Source: CAUZIZ01 sp965219855 (GTDB lineage: Bacteria > Acidobacteriota > UBA6911 > RPQK01 > JAJDTT01). Taken from it: 64,000 bases of DNA. Shown here piece after piece: positions 18,486 through 28,383 of this stretch. Made by a program: the position numbers and the translations under genes. The notes beneath the pieces were generated by a model that saw only the letters and a program-made list of their open reading frames with translations, was not told the DNA's origin and did not search any database. Each line of letters starts with the position of its first letter. Position 1 is the stretch's first letter. The stretch lies in the NCBI GenBank assembly GCA_965219855.1, contig CBDCOR010000021.1, positions 186,001-250,000 on the forward strand. Direction: 5' to 3'.

Positions 18486-18612
18486 CTAGTGCCCTGTCAA
18501 CTTGGAGATTGTGGGTTATGGACGAGCCATGGTGGTCGAGGTCAAGGCGCGCGGCCTTTGGCCTACGTCAAGGACGCGTAACGCAGAGATCGACCGCCTG
18601 ACAGGGTACTAG
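18486..18612. mobile_element. 127-bp MITE-like element
   Basis: Ends CTAGTGCCCTGTCA (18486-18499) and TGACAGGGTACTAG (18599-18612) are inverted repeats differing at one position, and the interior has no gene. It sits a few bases past the TonB receptor stop and next to a fragment of another receptor, suggesting rearrangement here. Confidence 0.55.
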
Positions 18613-18633
18613 GACTAGAGTCCTGCTGCAAAC

Positions 18634-18729
18634 GAGTTTAAAGTTCAGAAAGGCTATCTTGCCGGCAGCTATGACAATGGCGCCGTGATTAACGTGATGG
18701 CAAAGTCAGGCACCAACAGCAGCTTCGCG
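18634..18729 (+). pseudogene. Fragment of a second TonB-dependent receptor plug domain
   Basis: Thirty-two codons read EFKVQKGYLAGSYDNGAVIN then VMAKSGTNSSF, closely matching the plug motif of the upstream receptor (EFKVQFGYFAGSTDNG). Nothing receptor-like precedes or follows. The next 130 bp up to the sulfatase hold no family I recognise. Confidence 0.7.
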
Positions 18730-18861
18730 GAGCGACCGACCAAGCGCAGGTCCCCCATGTCCATAGAGTTGATACTTCGATCTGGAATGGTCAGCGCGGT
18801 AATATCGATGTTGCGCGATTGACACTCGACCCGAGAACCACTTGGGAACACAAGGCAAGGC

Positions 18862-20220
18862 ATGAGGTTTTTTGCAGCTGGCCTAATTCAGGTCGTCCTG
18901 TATTCCCTCGCCCTGGGCTTTGCCGAGGCGAAGCCGCCCAACGTCGTGCTCATCATCTCCGACGATCAGGGTTGGCGAGACTACGGCTTCATGAACCATG
19001 ACACCGTTCAAACGCCCAACCTCGATCGCCTGGCGCAAGAAAGCCTGTTGTTCTCGCGCGGCTATGTGGTAGCACCGCTCTGTCGTCCTTCGCTGGCTTC
19101 CATCGCAACCGGCCTTTATCCGCATCAACACGGCGTTGTCGGCAACGACGTGAGTCCGGTCAGGTGGGTGGTGCGGGAGAAAGAAAACCGTCCGGTGGAG
19201 GAGCAGTTTCACCGATATCCGAGTCTGATCCGCACGCTGGTCGATCACGGCTACCTGGCGTTCCAGTCGGGAAAGTGGTGGGAAGGTTCCTGGAAAGAGG
19301 GCGGCTTTACGCACGGCATGACCCACGGCGATGCGACCCAGGGGGGCCGTCACGGCGACGAAGGCTTGAAGATCGGTCGGGAGGGGATGGAGCCGATCTC
19401 AAAGTTCATCGAGCACGCGGTGGCCGAGGAAAAACCGTTCTTCATCTGGTACGCCCCTTTCCTGCCGCACACGCCCCACAATCCGCCGGCCGAAATCCTG
19501 GCGAAATTCCAGAAGCCGGGTCGCCCTAACAACGTGGCGAAGTACTACGCGATGTGCAACTGGTTCGATCAGACCTGCGGCGAGTTGCTGGCGCAACTGC
19601 AGCACCACGACATCTCCGACAACACGATCGTGCTCTACATCGCCGACAACGGATGGGCCCCAGTGGATCGTCTGGCGAAAAACTCCGAGTGGTGGCTCGA
19701 TTTCGCGCCGCGGTCCAAGGGATCACCCTTCGAGATGGGAATCCGCACGCCGATCATGATTTCCTGGCCAGGCCGAGTCAAAGCGGGACGGTCCGACGAC
19801 CTGGCGAGCAGTCTCGATCTGTTGCCGACCGCGCTGAAGGCCTGTGGCATCGAACCGCCGGCCAACCAGCCGGGAATCGACCTGTTGAACGAAACTGCCC
19901 GCCAACAGCGCGATGCCATCTTCGGAGTCACCTATTCCATCCACAACATGACCCCCTTCAATCCTGCCTCAACACTGCAATACCGCTGGGGCATCGAAGG
20001 CAACTGGAAACTTCTGCTGCGTAGCCATGGCCTCGACACAACAAGATATAGAACGACTCACCAGTGGGACCGGAACCCTGTGCGGCTGTACAACCTGAAG
20101 GACGATCCAGACGAACGAACCAACCTCGCTGCGGATCACGAGGCGATCGTTCGACGGCTATTGCTGCGCATTGCAGCAGAGATTCCTGGAATGAAATCAC
20201 CCGCATCTGATCCGTACTGA
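18862..20220 (+). CDS. Secreted sulfatase
   Basis: 452 residues. A signal peptide ends near ALGFAEA, followed by the sulfatase metal-site start NVVLIISDDQGWRDYG (residues about 31-46). The activation motif reads LCRPSLASIATGLYPHQHG near residue 73: the Cys that would become formylglycine and the Pro are present, but the Arg of CxPxR is Leu. SGKWWEGSW and VLYIADNGWAP give further active-site residues. It likely removes sulfate esters from polysaccharide. GC-rich codon usage differs somewhat from its neighbours. Start ATG 18862 follows AAGGCAAGGC. Confidence 0.9.
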   Translation: MRFFAAGLIQVVLYSLALGFAEAKPPNVVLIISDDQGWRDYGFMNHDTVQTPNLDRLAQESLLFSRGYVVAPLCRPSLASIATGLYPHQHGVVGNDVSPVRWVVREKENRPVEEQFHRYPSLIRTLVDHGYLAFQSGKWWEGSWKEGGFTHGMTHGDATQGGRHGDEGLKIGREGMEPISKFIEHAVAEEKPFFIWYAPFLPHTPHNPPAEILAKFQKPGRPNNVAKYYAMCNWFDQTCGELLAQLQHHDISDNTIVLYIADNGWAPVDRLAKNSEWWLDFAPRSKGSPFEMGIRTPIMISWPGRVKAGRSDDLASSLDLLPTALKACGIEPPANQPGIDLLNETARQQRDAIFGVTYSIHNMTPFNPASTLQYRWGIEGNWKLLLRSHGLDTTRYRTTHQWDRNPVRLYNLKDDPDERTNLAADHEAIVRRLLLRIAAEIPGMKSPASDPY

Positions 20221-20306
20221 TTGCTAAGTGCTCCATTCCGGAAATACTGATACGTTTGCAGATAGGCTTGAGTCTGATCTAAAATAATGAGACCTAACCT
20301 GAAACC

Positions 20307-21969
20307 GTGAAAAGACAACATCATATCCCCGGTATCGTCGTCCTTTTGTCCGGCCTGATCGGGGGGGCTACCGTCTACCCGGGGCTTCAGGATCGGGACC
20401 GCCAAGAGGATCGGAGGCAGGAAGAACAGGTTGACCCCTTCAAAAAATGGCTGAATGAAGATGTCGTTTACATCATCACTCCCCAGGAGAAAACGGTCTT
20501 CGGGGAGCTCACCACCGCAGAAGAGAAAGAAAACTTCATCGAACAGTTCTGGCGCCGTAGGGACACCGACCCTTCCACTGCTTTCAACGAGTTCAAAACC
20601 GAGTTTTATCGGCGCATAGCCTATGCCAACGAGATCTATTCCTATGCCGCCATCCCCGGATGGAAAACGGACAGAGGGCGCGTTTACATCACATTCGGGC
20701 CCCCGACTTCCGTGGAGCGGTACAGTGCCGGTTCGCCCTACGACAGGCCTATGAACGAAGGTGGAGGTACTACGGCCGTCTACCCTTTGGAGAGGTGGTA
20801 TTACAACCACATCGAGGGCATGGGGAGCGGAATCGACGTCGATTTCGTCGACCGCACCATGACAGGCGGCTTCATGCTCGCACTGCGACCGGAAGAGAAG
20901 GATGCAATGCTGATGGTGGACGGTGCCGGGCTCACTCTTTTTGAGCGGATGGGCCTGGAGACGAGAGCCGGACGGATCAGAGGCATGGACCTGATGCGGG
21001 ACACCGGGGGCGGGGACAGGGCCTTCAGCAAACGCAATGAAAACCCCTTTCTCAGACTCGAGAGATACTTCCAACTGCTGCAGCCCAAGCGGATCAACTT
21101 CCGAGATTTGAAGGCGGCTGTCGCCACTAGCATTACCTACAACGACATCGCTTTTTCAGCCAGCAACTCCTACCTACGGTTGAACCGCGAGTCGTTCCTG
21201 GTTCCCATTACGGTGTTTCTCCCCTCGCACGAGTTAGCCTACAAGACGCTTCTCGGAGGAGCCTCTCGAGCAAGTGTAAACCTTTACGGTTCCGTCAAGA
21301 ATCTGGGCGGCCGAATCCTCGAAGAATTCGAAGACCTGATCTACTATGATCGATCGCCGAATGAAGTTGGGGTGGACTCCCACAAGCGCTATCAGAAAAT
21401 CGTGTCGCTGGCTCCGGGTGTCTATAAGCTGGATTTGATCGTCAAAGACACGATCAGTGGGAAGATCGGTCATTTCGAAAGGAGACTGGATCTTCCCCGA
21501 TCGGTGTCACAGGAACTGTCTTTGTCCGCGTTGGTCCTTGCCAATCGGATTATTCCATCCGGAGACGAGAGCCTGGCCAAAGCTTTCGCTACGGTTTTGG
21601 GCTGGAACGTCTATCCGGCTTTCGACAACCGCTTTGATACCGAGGAAGGGCTTGGACTTTATTTTGAAGTATACAACTATGTTGTAGACCAGAGCGCCGA
21701 CAAAGCTGTTTTGGATATTTCAGCTACGGTTGCCGACGCTGAGGGGACACAGGTCAGAGAAGGTCCCGCCCAGCAGTTAATCGATCGCTTCGAGGATCGG
21801 ATGGCTCTGGCATTCGTTTTTTCACTGGACGGGTTGAAGGGCCGGTGACTACACCTTGCAGCTGTCGGTGCACGACAAGCTTGGCCAGACAGATGTCAGC
21901 GAGACTGCCAGGTTTCAAGTTTCCCCAGCAGACGCTGGCGCAGTGGCCTTGAAATCTGATCAAAACTGA
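20307..21969 (+). CDS. GWxTD domain protein with a frameshift near its C-terminus
   Basis: Begins at GTG 20307 with a signal-like hydrophobic stretch. KKWLNEDVVYIITPQEKTVF near residue 48 is the GWxTD-domain signature (the WLxEDV form), and FIEQFWRRRDTDPSTAFNEF follows. These are surface or periplasmic proteins of unknown biochemical role, common in Acidobacteria and Bacteroidota. The first frame ends at TGA 21846-21848 after LDGLKGR, but the +1 frame from 21847 to 21969 continues DYTLQLSVHDKLGQTDVSET, exactly the usual family ending. A one- or two-base change near 21838-21846, real or a sequencing error, therefore splits the last 40 residues. Confidence 0.85.
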
Positions 21970-22006
21970 AGGCGAGACATAGAGCACTTAGTAGGAGGCC
22001 CGACTG

Positions 22007-23732
22007 ATGTTGAAATTCAGCGACTACCTGGTGAGGAGACTTCGATTCCTTCAATTCTGGGGGTTGTATGCACTGACGCTGTGCTTTCTGGGTGCAGCGG
22101 GGGCGCCTGGCACAGGAGAGACGGGACAGGAGCCGGCCGCGCGCCGGCCCAATATTCTTTTCCTGTTCCCGGACAACATGCGGGCTCAGGCTATGGCCTG
22201 CATGGGTAATCCGGACGTGCGCACCCCGAATCTAGACCGCCTGGCCGCAGAAGGGATCCTTTTTCGCCAAACTTTCTCTAACGGCCCGGAGTGTTCTCCA
22301 GCCCGGGCCATGATGCTCACGGGTAAATATACCCACAGCAATGGCATGACCGCGAACGACTTGAGACTGCGCGAGTCAGAGGACACGATTGCGGATCTGC
22401 TGGCTGCAGAAGGATACCGGACCGGCTTTATCGGCAAGTGGCATCTCGATGGAGGAAATCGCAATCCGGGATTTGTCCCGCCGGGTCCGCGCCGTCAGGG
22501 ATTCCAATTCTGGGCAGCCCACAAGGTGATGCATAAGCCCTTCGAAAACTACTATTTCCGCGACGATGAGACGCCCATCCGAATGGATAAATTCGAGACG
22601 GAAGGTTGGACTGACTTGGCGATCGAGTTCCTTCAGGGAACCAAAAAGGACCAGCCCTTTTTCCTCATGGTGGGCATGGGATCGCCGCATCCCCCGTACA
22701 CGCTCGGTAAAGCCGGAGCTCCCCGAAAAGTACATGAAAATGTACGATCCTAAGGCCTTGACGATGCGGCCGAACTTCAAGGGGATCGTCAATCCTGTGG
22801 AGTATGAGGCGATCTCGAAAGAGATGCAGCAGGTGATGGAAAGGAAGGGGAGCTTCGACCATGTAAAGAAAGGAGCCCCATTCACGCCCCACCAACTCAC
22901 TCAGGTGGCCTATGCTTTCCAGGAACGGGGATTTCTTAGAGAGATCGAGCAAAACGGCCGGAAGGAAATCGCGGGTTATTACGCAGCCGTGACGGCGATC
23001 GACGATCAGGTGGGTCGACTGATGCGGACTTTAGATGAACTTGGTCTTGCTGAAGATACCATCTTCTTGTTCACCTCCGACCACGGCAACATGCTGGGTT
23101 CGCAGGAGGTAGGTTTCGTGATGCAGCACATGAAACCCTGGGACGAGGCGGCTCGAGTTCCCGGCATTGTGCGCTATCCCCGAAAGGTGAAGCCTGGACA
23201 GCAGCTTGAAACGTTCTTTTCCCTGGTGGATATGGCCCCCTCACTGTTGAGCCTGTGCGGAGTGGACATTCCCAAGGATATGCAGGGCACAGATTTGTCG
23301 CCGGTCATACTGGGTGAGAAGGGAGAGGAACCCGATTCGGTGTTCTTCCAATTGCACTCCGGCTGGCGTGGGGGTATCGGAGGTGAGCATGGAGGTTGGC
23401 GCGGTATACGGACCCACCGATACATGTACGTCCGTTGGCCGGATAGACCTCGTTTCCTGTATGACATGGAAAAGGACCCCTATCAGCAGCACACTCTGGT
23501 AAACGAACCCGCAGCCGCTGCCGTTATGAAAGAATTGGACCAGAAGCTGGAGGATTGGATGCGGCGAACCGGCGACTCCTGGAAGTACAATTGGACGGCG
23601 CACGAGGGGTATCTGCCCGTACAAGAGAAGGCCCGTCTATTTTCGGGCGCCGCCGGCTTTGAAACCTTCTATACCATCGACGAGTACTTCCAGTGGGCTT
23701 CCGAGCACCCCGATCTCGTACCTGCGGAGTGA
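22007..23732 (+). pseudogene. Sulfatase copy 1, frameshifted
   Basis: An exported sulfatase (NILFLFPDNMRAQAMACMGN near residue 47) with the canonical activation motif ECSPARAMMLTG near residue 103. At 22721-22724 there are four Cs where the sister gene has three. This shifts the frame after GKAGAP and gives a stop at 22751-22753. The remaining two thirds are intact one frame over (EKYMKMYDPKALTMRPNF onward to 23732). It is the left copy of a tandem duplication. It could be inactive, or a homopolymer sequencing error. Confidence 0.85.
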
Positions 23733-23959
23733 GATCCAGCTTTGGGCTCTCCGGTGTGCCACACACGCGCTCCCGAGCAGGTTCAGGCAAAGTAATGCAA
23801 GACGTCCTCTTCTGTCGCCTAACCGGCGGAAAGTTGGCCGGAGACGTGGCCATTTCGCATCACGACGATGCGGCTGCTCATCGACAGAATCTCCGGGATC
23901 TCGGAGGAGACCATCAGAATTGCCGCCCCGCTTCGTGCCAGCTCCGCCATCAAATCGTA
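23733..23959 (-). repeat. Duplicated 3' end of the ABC transporter ATPase gene
   Basis: This 227-bp stretch is nearly identical to 25795-26021, which holds the intergenic region and the 3' end of the ABC ATPase gene. Similarity ends at ATCAAATCGTA, the right-hand breakpoint of the tandem duplication that also copied the sulfatase. It is a gene fragment without a start. Confidence 0.85.
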
Positions 23960-23985
23960 AGCTGGTGGAGCCAAGCGCGAGACAA

Positions 23986-25794
23986 ATGATCCGCTTCAGG
24001 CTGACTGACAAGATTTTCGGGACGGAAGGTGACAGGGCGATCAGCCACCACCCAGTTTCGGACCGAACAGCAGTGAGGAGACCTCGATTCTTTCAGTCAT
24101 GGGGGGTGTACGCACTTGCGTTGTGTATGCTGGGTGTAGCCGGAGTTTCTGGCTCAGAGGTGACAAAACAAGAGCCGGCCGCGCGCCGCCCCAATATCCT
24201 TTTCCTGTTCCCGGACAACATGCGGGCCCAGGCTATGGGCTGCATGGGCAATCCGGACGTGCGCTCCCCAAACCTGGACCGCCTGGCTGCGGAAGGGATC
24301 CTCTTTCGTCAAACCTTCTCCAACGCCCCGGAATGCTCTTTAGCTCGGGCCACGATTCTCACCGGTCAATATCCCCACCGCAATGGTATGGTCGCAAACG
24401 ACCTGAGACTGCGCGAGTCAAAAATCACACTTGCGGAGCTGCTGGCTGCAGAAGGATACCGGACCGGCTTTATCGGCAAGTGGCATCTCGATGGAGGACC
24501 TCATCTTCGGGGATATGTCCCACCCGGTCCGCGCCGGCAAGGATTCCAATTCTGGGCGGCGAACAAGGTTGGTCATCGGTATCGCTTCGATAGGTTTAAG
24601 CCCTCAGACGGCCAGTATTTCCGCAACGATGAGACGCCCATTCCGATCAAGAAATTCGAAGTGGAAGCCTGGACTGACTTGGCGATCGAGTTCCTTCGGG
24701 AAACGAAAAAGGACGAACCCTTTTTCCTTATGGTGGGCACGGTACCGCCGGCTCCCCCGTACAAGCTCGGTGGAGCCGGAGCTCCCGAAAAATACATGAA
24801 AATGTACGATCCTCAGGCCTTGACGATGCGGCCGAACTTTAAGGGGATCGTCAATCCTGTGGAGTACGAGGCGATCTTGAAAGGGATGCAGCAGGAGATG
24901 GAAAGGAAGGGGAGCTTTGACCATGTAAAGAAAGGAGCCCCACTCACGCCCGAGCAGCTCGCTCAGGTGGCCTATGCTTTCCAGGAACGGGGATTTCTTA
25001 GAGAGATCGAGCAAAACGGCCGGGAGGAAATCGCGGGTTATTACGCGGCCGTTACGGCGATTGACGATCAGGTGGGTCGACTGATGCGGGCTTTAGATGA
25101 GCTGGGTCTGGCTGAAGATACCATCTTTTTGTTCACCTCCGACCACGGCAACATGCTGGGTTCGCAGGAGGTGGGTTTCACGATGCAGCACATGAAACCT
25201 TGGGAGGAAGTGATTCGAGTTCCTGGCATTGTGCGCTATCCGCGAAAGGTGAAGCCTGGGCAGGAGCTGGAAACGCTCTTTTCCCTCGTGGATATGGCCC
25301 CATCGTTGTTGGGGCTGTGCGGGGTGGAAATCCCCGAGGAGATGCAGGGGACAGACTTGTCGGCGGTCATTGTGGGTGAGAAGGGAGAAGAACCTGATTC
25401 GGTCTTCTTCCAGATGCCATCTGGCTGGGAAGGGGGGAAAGGAGGTGAGCATGGAGGTTGGCGTGGTGTGCGGACCCACCGTTACATGTACGTCCGTTGG
25501 CCGGACAAACCTCGTTTCCTGTATGACCTGGAAACGGACCCCTACCAGCTCCGCACTCTGGTAAACGAACCCGAAGCCGCTGCCGTTCTGAAAGAAATGG
25601 ACCAGAAGCTGGAGGATTGGATGCGGCGAACCGGCGACTCCTGGAAGTACAATTGGACGGCGCACGAGGGGTTTCTGCCCGTACAAGAGGGGGGCCGACT
25701 GTATAGGGGCGCCGCCGGCTTTGAAACCTTCTATACCATCGACGAGTACTTCCAGTGGGCTTCCGAGCACCCCGATCTTGTATCCGAGGAGTGA
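23986..25794 (+). CDS. Sulfatase copy 2
   Basis: Intact sister of the gene at 22007. ATG 23986 gives an N-terminal extension before the membrane/signal segment (YALALCMLGVAGVSGSE); a GTG near 24073 matches the start region of copy 1 better and is an alternative. NILFLFPDNMRAQAMGCMGN is followed by ECSLARATILTG, in which the Pro of the CxPxR formylglycine motif is Leu. GFIGKWHLDGG and FTSDHGNMLGSQE contribute metal- and sulfate-site residues. Exported arylsulfatase-type enzyme, probably acting on polysaccharide. Activity is doubtful if Pro is required for Cys modification. Confidence 0.9.
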   Translation: MIRFRLTDKIFGTEGDRAISHHPVSDRTAVRRPRFFQSWGVYALALCMLGVAGVSGSEVTKQEPAARRPNILFLFPDNMRAQAMGCMGNPDVRSPNLDRLAAEGILFRQTFSNAPECSLARATILTGQYPHRNGMVANDLRLRESKITLAELLAAEGYRTGFIGKWHLDGGPHLRGYVPPGPRRQGFQFWAANKVGHRYRFDRFKPSDGQYFRNDETPIPIKKFEVEAWTDLAIEFLRETKKDEPFFLMVGTVPPAPPYKLGGAGAPEKYMKMYDPQALTMRPNFKGIVNPVEYEAILKGMQQEMERKGSFDHVKKGAPLTPEQLAQVAYAFQERGFLREIEQNGREEIAGYYAAVTAIDDQVGRLMRALDELGLAEDTIFLFTSDHGNMLGSQEVGFTMQHMKPWEEVIRVPGIVRYPRKVKPGQELETLFSLVDMAPSLLGLCGVEIPEEMQGTDLSAVIVGEKGEEPDSVFFQMPSGWEGGKGGEHGGWRGVRTHRYMYVRWPDKPRFLYDLETDPYQLRTLVNEPEAAAVLKEMDQKLEDWMRRTGDSWKYNWTAHEGFLPVQEGGRLYRGAAGFETFYTIDEYFQWASEHPDLVSEE

Positions 25795-25844
25795 GATCCA
25801 GCTTTGGGCTCTCCGGTGAGCCACACACGCGCTCCCGAGCAGGT

Positions 25845-27338
25845 TCAGGCAAAGTAGTGCAAGACGTCCTCTTCTGTCGCCTCGCCGGCGGAAAGTTGGC
25901 CGGAGACGCGGCCATTTCGCATCACGACGATGCGGCTGCTCATCGACAGAATCTCCTGGATCTCGGAGGAGACCATCAGAATTGCCGCCCCGCTTCGTGC
26001 CAGCGCCGCCATCAAATCGTAGATTTCGCTCTTGGCTCCCACGTCAATTCCGGCGGTCGGCTCGTCGAGCAGGAAGACCCTGGCCTGGGTACTCAACCAC
26101 TTGGCCAGGGCCACTTTCTGCTGGTTGCCGCCGCTGAGACTGGCGACGACCTGATGGCGCCCCCGCGTAAGCACCGCCACCTTGCGAATCATCTCATCCA
26201 CGAAGCGGTTTTCCTCCGCGAGGTGGAGAACACCTCGGGGTGCAAACCGCTTGAGAATGGGGAGCGTGAGATTCTTCACGATCGAGAGACACGAGATCAT
26301 ACCTTCCCGGTGGCGATCCTCGGCCAGATACGCAATCCCTCTGGACAGAGCGTCTCGCGGCGAATCAATTCGAACCTGCTGGCCGTTCAATAAGATGCGT
26401 CCGCTCTCGTAGGCTAGCGCGCCGAAAATCGCCTTCGACAGCTCCGTCCGTCCCGACCCCACGAGTCCCGCGAGGCCCACGATCTCGCCGGCGTGAAGCG
26501 TCAGGCTCACGTCCTCGAAGGCGCCCCTGCGTGTCAGGTTCTCGACGCGGAGCACCTCCGTCCCGGTCTGCGGGGCGCAGCGGGGTCGCTGGTCGGTCAG
26601 CTCTCGCCCCACCATCTCGCGGATGAGGAAAGATCGATCGATGCGGTCATCGACGTCGTAGGTGCCCGTGATCTTCCCATCCTTCATGACCGTGACGCGG
26701 TCGGCGACGTCAAAGATCTCCTCCAGTCGGTGTGAGATATAGATGATGGTCTGCCCCTCTGCCTTGAGAGCTCCAATCGTCTTGAAGAGCTCTTCGAGTT
26801 CTGTGGGACCGAGCACGGCCGAGCACTCATCCAGGATGAGCACCCTGGCCGACGTCGACAGGGCGCGCGCGATCTCGACGAGTTGACAGGCGGCTGCGCC
26901 GAGGCTCTTGACGGGCCGGCGGAGGTCCAGGTCGAAGCCCAACCGTTCCACCACTTCCCCGGCCACCTCGAAAAGCCGTCTCCAGTCGACGAGACCGAAC
27001 CTCGTGCGGGGCATGCTTCCGAGACAGATGTTCTCGGCCACCGTGAGCTCGGGTACCAGCGAGAACTGCTGATGGACCACGGAGATTCCCGACCGCATGG
27101 CGTCGTGTGGACTGTTCATGCGGACGGCGCGGCCCTCAATTTCGATGGTGCCGTGATCCGGCCTGAGAGCCCCGCAAATCACGTTCATGAGAGTCGATTT
27201 GCCGGCCCCGTTTGCGCCCACCACGGCATGCACTTCCTGCTTGCCCACTTCGAAAGTGACATGGTCCAGGGCGCGTGTCCCCCCGAAATCCTTGACGACT
27301 TCGCTGGCCCGTAGCATCGGTCCCGACATCTGCTCCAC
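25845..27338 (-). CDS. Sugar-type ABC transporter ATP-binding protein (RbsA/MglA-like)
   Basis: About 497 residues with two fused nucleotide-binding domains. Domain 1 has Walker A GANGAGKST near residue 42 and Walker B LILDECSAVLGP (Cys where Pro is usual). Domain 2 has a degenerate Walker A (GLVGSGRTEL), a good signature SGGNQQKVALAKWL and Walker B FLLDEPTAGID, as in CUT2 transporters. The GTG at 27338 directly follows the stop of the substrate-binding gene; ATG 27329, behind GTGGAG, is an equally good start. Third gene of a permease/binding protein/ATPase operon. It energises import of a sugar, nucleoside or similar small molecule. Confidence 0.93.
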   Translation of the reverse strand: MEQMSGPMLRASEVVKDFGGTRALDHVTFEVGKQEVHAVVGANGAGKSTLMNVICGALRPDHGTIEIEGRAVRMNSPHDAMRSGISVVHQQFSLVPELTVAENICLGSMPRTRFGLVDWRRLFEVAGEVVERLGFDLDLRRPVKSLGAAACQLVEIARALSTSARVLILDECSAVLGPTELEELFKTIGALKAEGQTIIYISHRLEEIFDVADRVTVMKDGKITGTYDVDDRIDRSFLIREMVGRELTDQRPRCAPQTGTEVLRVENLTRRGAFEDVSLTLHAGEIVGLAGLVGSGRTELSKAIFGALAYESGRILLNGQQVRIDSPRDALSRGIAYLAEDRHREGMISCLSIVKNLTLPILKRFAPRGVLHLAEENRFVDEMIRKVAVLTRGRHQVVASLSGGNQQKVALAKWLSTQARVFLLDEPTAGIDVGAKSEIYDLMAALARSGAAILMVSSEIQEILSMSSRIVVMRNGRVSGQLSAGEATEEDVLHYFA

Positions 27339-28340
27339 TCAATACGCCCAGAAGTCGTCAGGTTTGTCCATCGCAACGTAGTCGCCCACGTTCTCGGGAG
27401 TAATCTCCATGCTTTCAACGGGCCATCGTTTGGGGACCTGCTCCCCCCTCAGGACCTTGAGCAACGCTTTCACCGATTCGCTACCGTGCGCCCTGGGTGG
27501 CAGCATCACCGTGTGCTTGCCGATGCCCTCCACGATCATTTTCAGCCAACCGTTGTAGTTGTCCTGGGACGTGATGAATGGCTTGCCGGCCCGCATCATG
27601 TCGTCGGTCACCCCGGCCTCTCTCAGGGCGTGGATGCCTCCCAGGGCCATTTCGCCACCGTCGAAATGAATGCCGTCGAGATCTCGATGGGCGGTCACGA
27701 TGTTCTCGGTGACTCTCAGCCCACTGGCGCGGGACCAATCGCCCGCCTGTCGCACCGCCTCGATCGCGGGGTACTTTTCCAGCACCGCATCGTAGGCCGC
27801 ATTTCTCTCCACCGCCGGACCGGAGCCCGGGATCCCCTCGACGATGGCGATCTTTCCCTTTCCGCCGAGCAACTCGAGCAGCTTGTCGAGAGAGCGAAAG
27901 GCGACGGAGTAAAAGTCAGACGACACGAAGGTCGCATAGTTGTCGCTGGAGACTTTCCGGTCGACGATAACCACTGAAATCCCTTCGCGTTCGCACTGAT
28001 CGAGGATGGGGCCTGCCACGTCGGCGGTCGCCGCGCCAATGATGAGCCCGTCCACGCCCTTTGCCAGCAGGTCCTCCAGGTCCGCCACTTGCTTGCTGGG
28101 GGAATCGTTGGCATCGGTGATGAACAGGCGTACGTCTTGATGTCTGTCGGCCTCCTCCTGGATTGCCTCTCTCAACGCGGTACGCCAGGTATTCGTCTCC
28201 GAGGCGTTGCTGAAACCGATGGTCCACCGAGTCTTCTTTTCGTCGCGAGAGGATTGCCAGATCCTGACCGAAGCAGCCACACCCAGCGCCAAAATGGCGG
28301 CCGCGCCAATGAAGGCCCGTCGTGTGAAGCGGCTGCTCAT
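27339..28340 (-). CDS. Sugar ABC transporter substrate-binding protein
   Basis: 333 residues. The N-terminus TRRAFIGAAAILALGVA carries a twin-arginine-like motif before a hydrophobic segment, so export may use Tat. The mature part is a type I periplasmic binding protein (Peripla_BP_4 type): WTIGFSNASETNTWRTALRE, DLEDLLAKGVDGLIIGAAT, GISVVIVDRKVSSDNYATF. It delivers ligand to the permease upstream. Context with hydantoinase genes may suggest a nucleoside or cyclic amide ligand, but sequence alone does not show this. Confidence 0.92.
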   Translation of the reverse strand: MSSRFTRRAFIGAAAILALGVAASVRIWQSSRDEKKTRWTIGFSNASETNTWRTALREAIQEEADRHQDVRLFITDANDSPSKQVADLEDLLAKGVDGLIIGAATADVAGPILDQCEREGISVVIVDRKVSSDNYATFVSSDFYSVAFRSLDKLLELLGGKGKIAIVEGIPGSGPAVERNAAYDAVLEKYPAIEAVRQAGDWSRASGLRVTENIVTAHRDLDGIHFDGGEMALGGIHALREAGVTDDMMRAGKPFITSQDNYNGWLKMIVEGIGKHTVMLPPRAHGSESVKALLKVLRGEQVPKRWPVESMEITPENVGDYVAMDKPDDFWAY

Positions 28341-28383
28341 TCTGATCCTTGAGCTTCCCGTGTCTGTTCGTGCGAGACGGCCA

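Noticed and set aside
25093..25915. Overlapping minus-strand frames in sulfatase copy 2
   Set aside because: The plus strand is a complete sulfatase conserved with copy 1 at the protein level.
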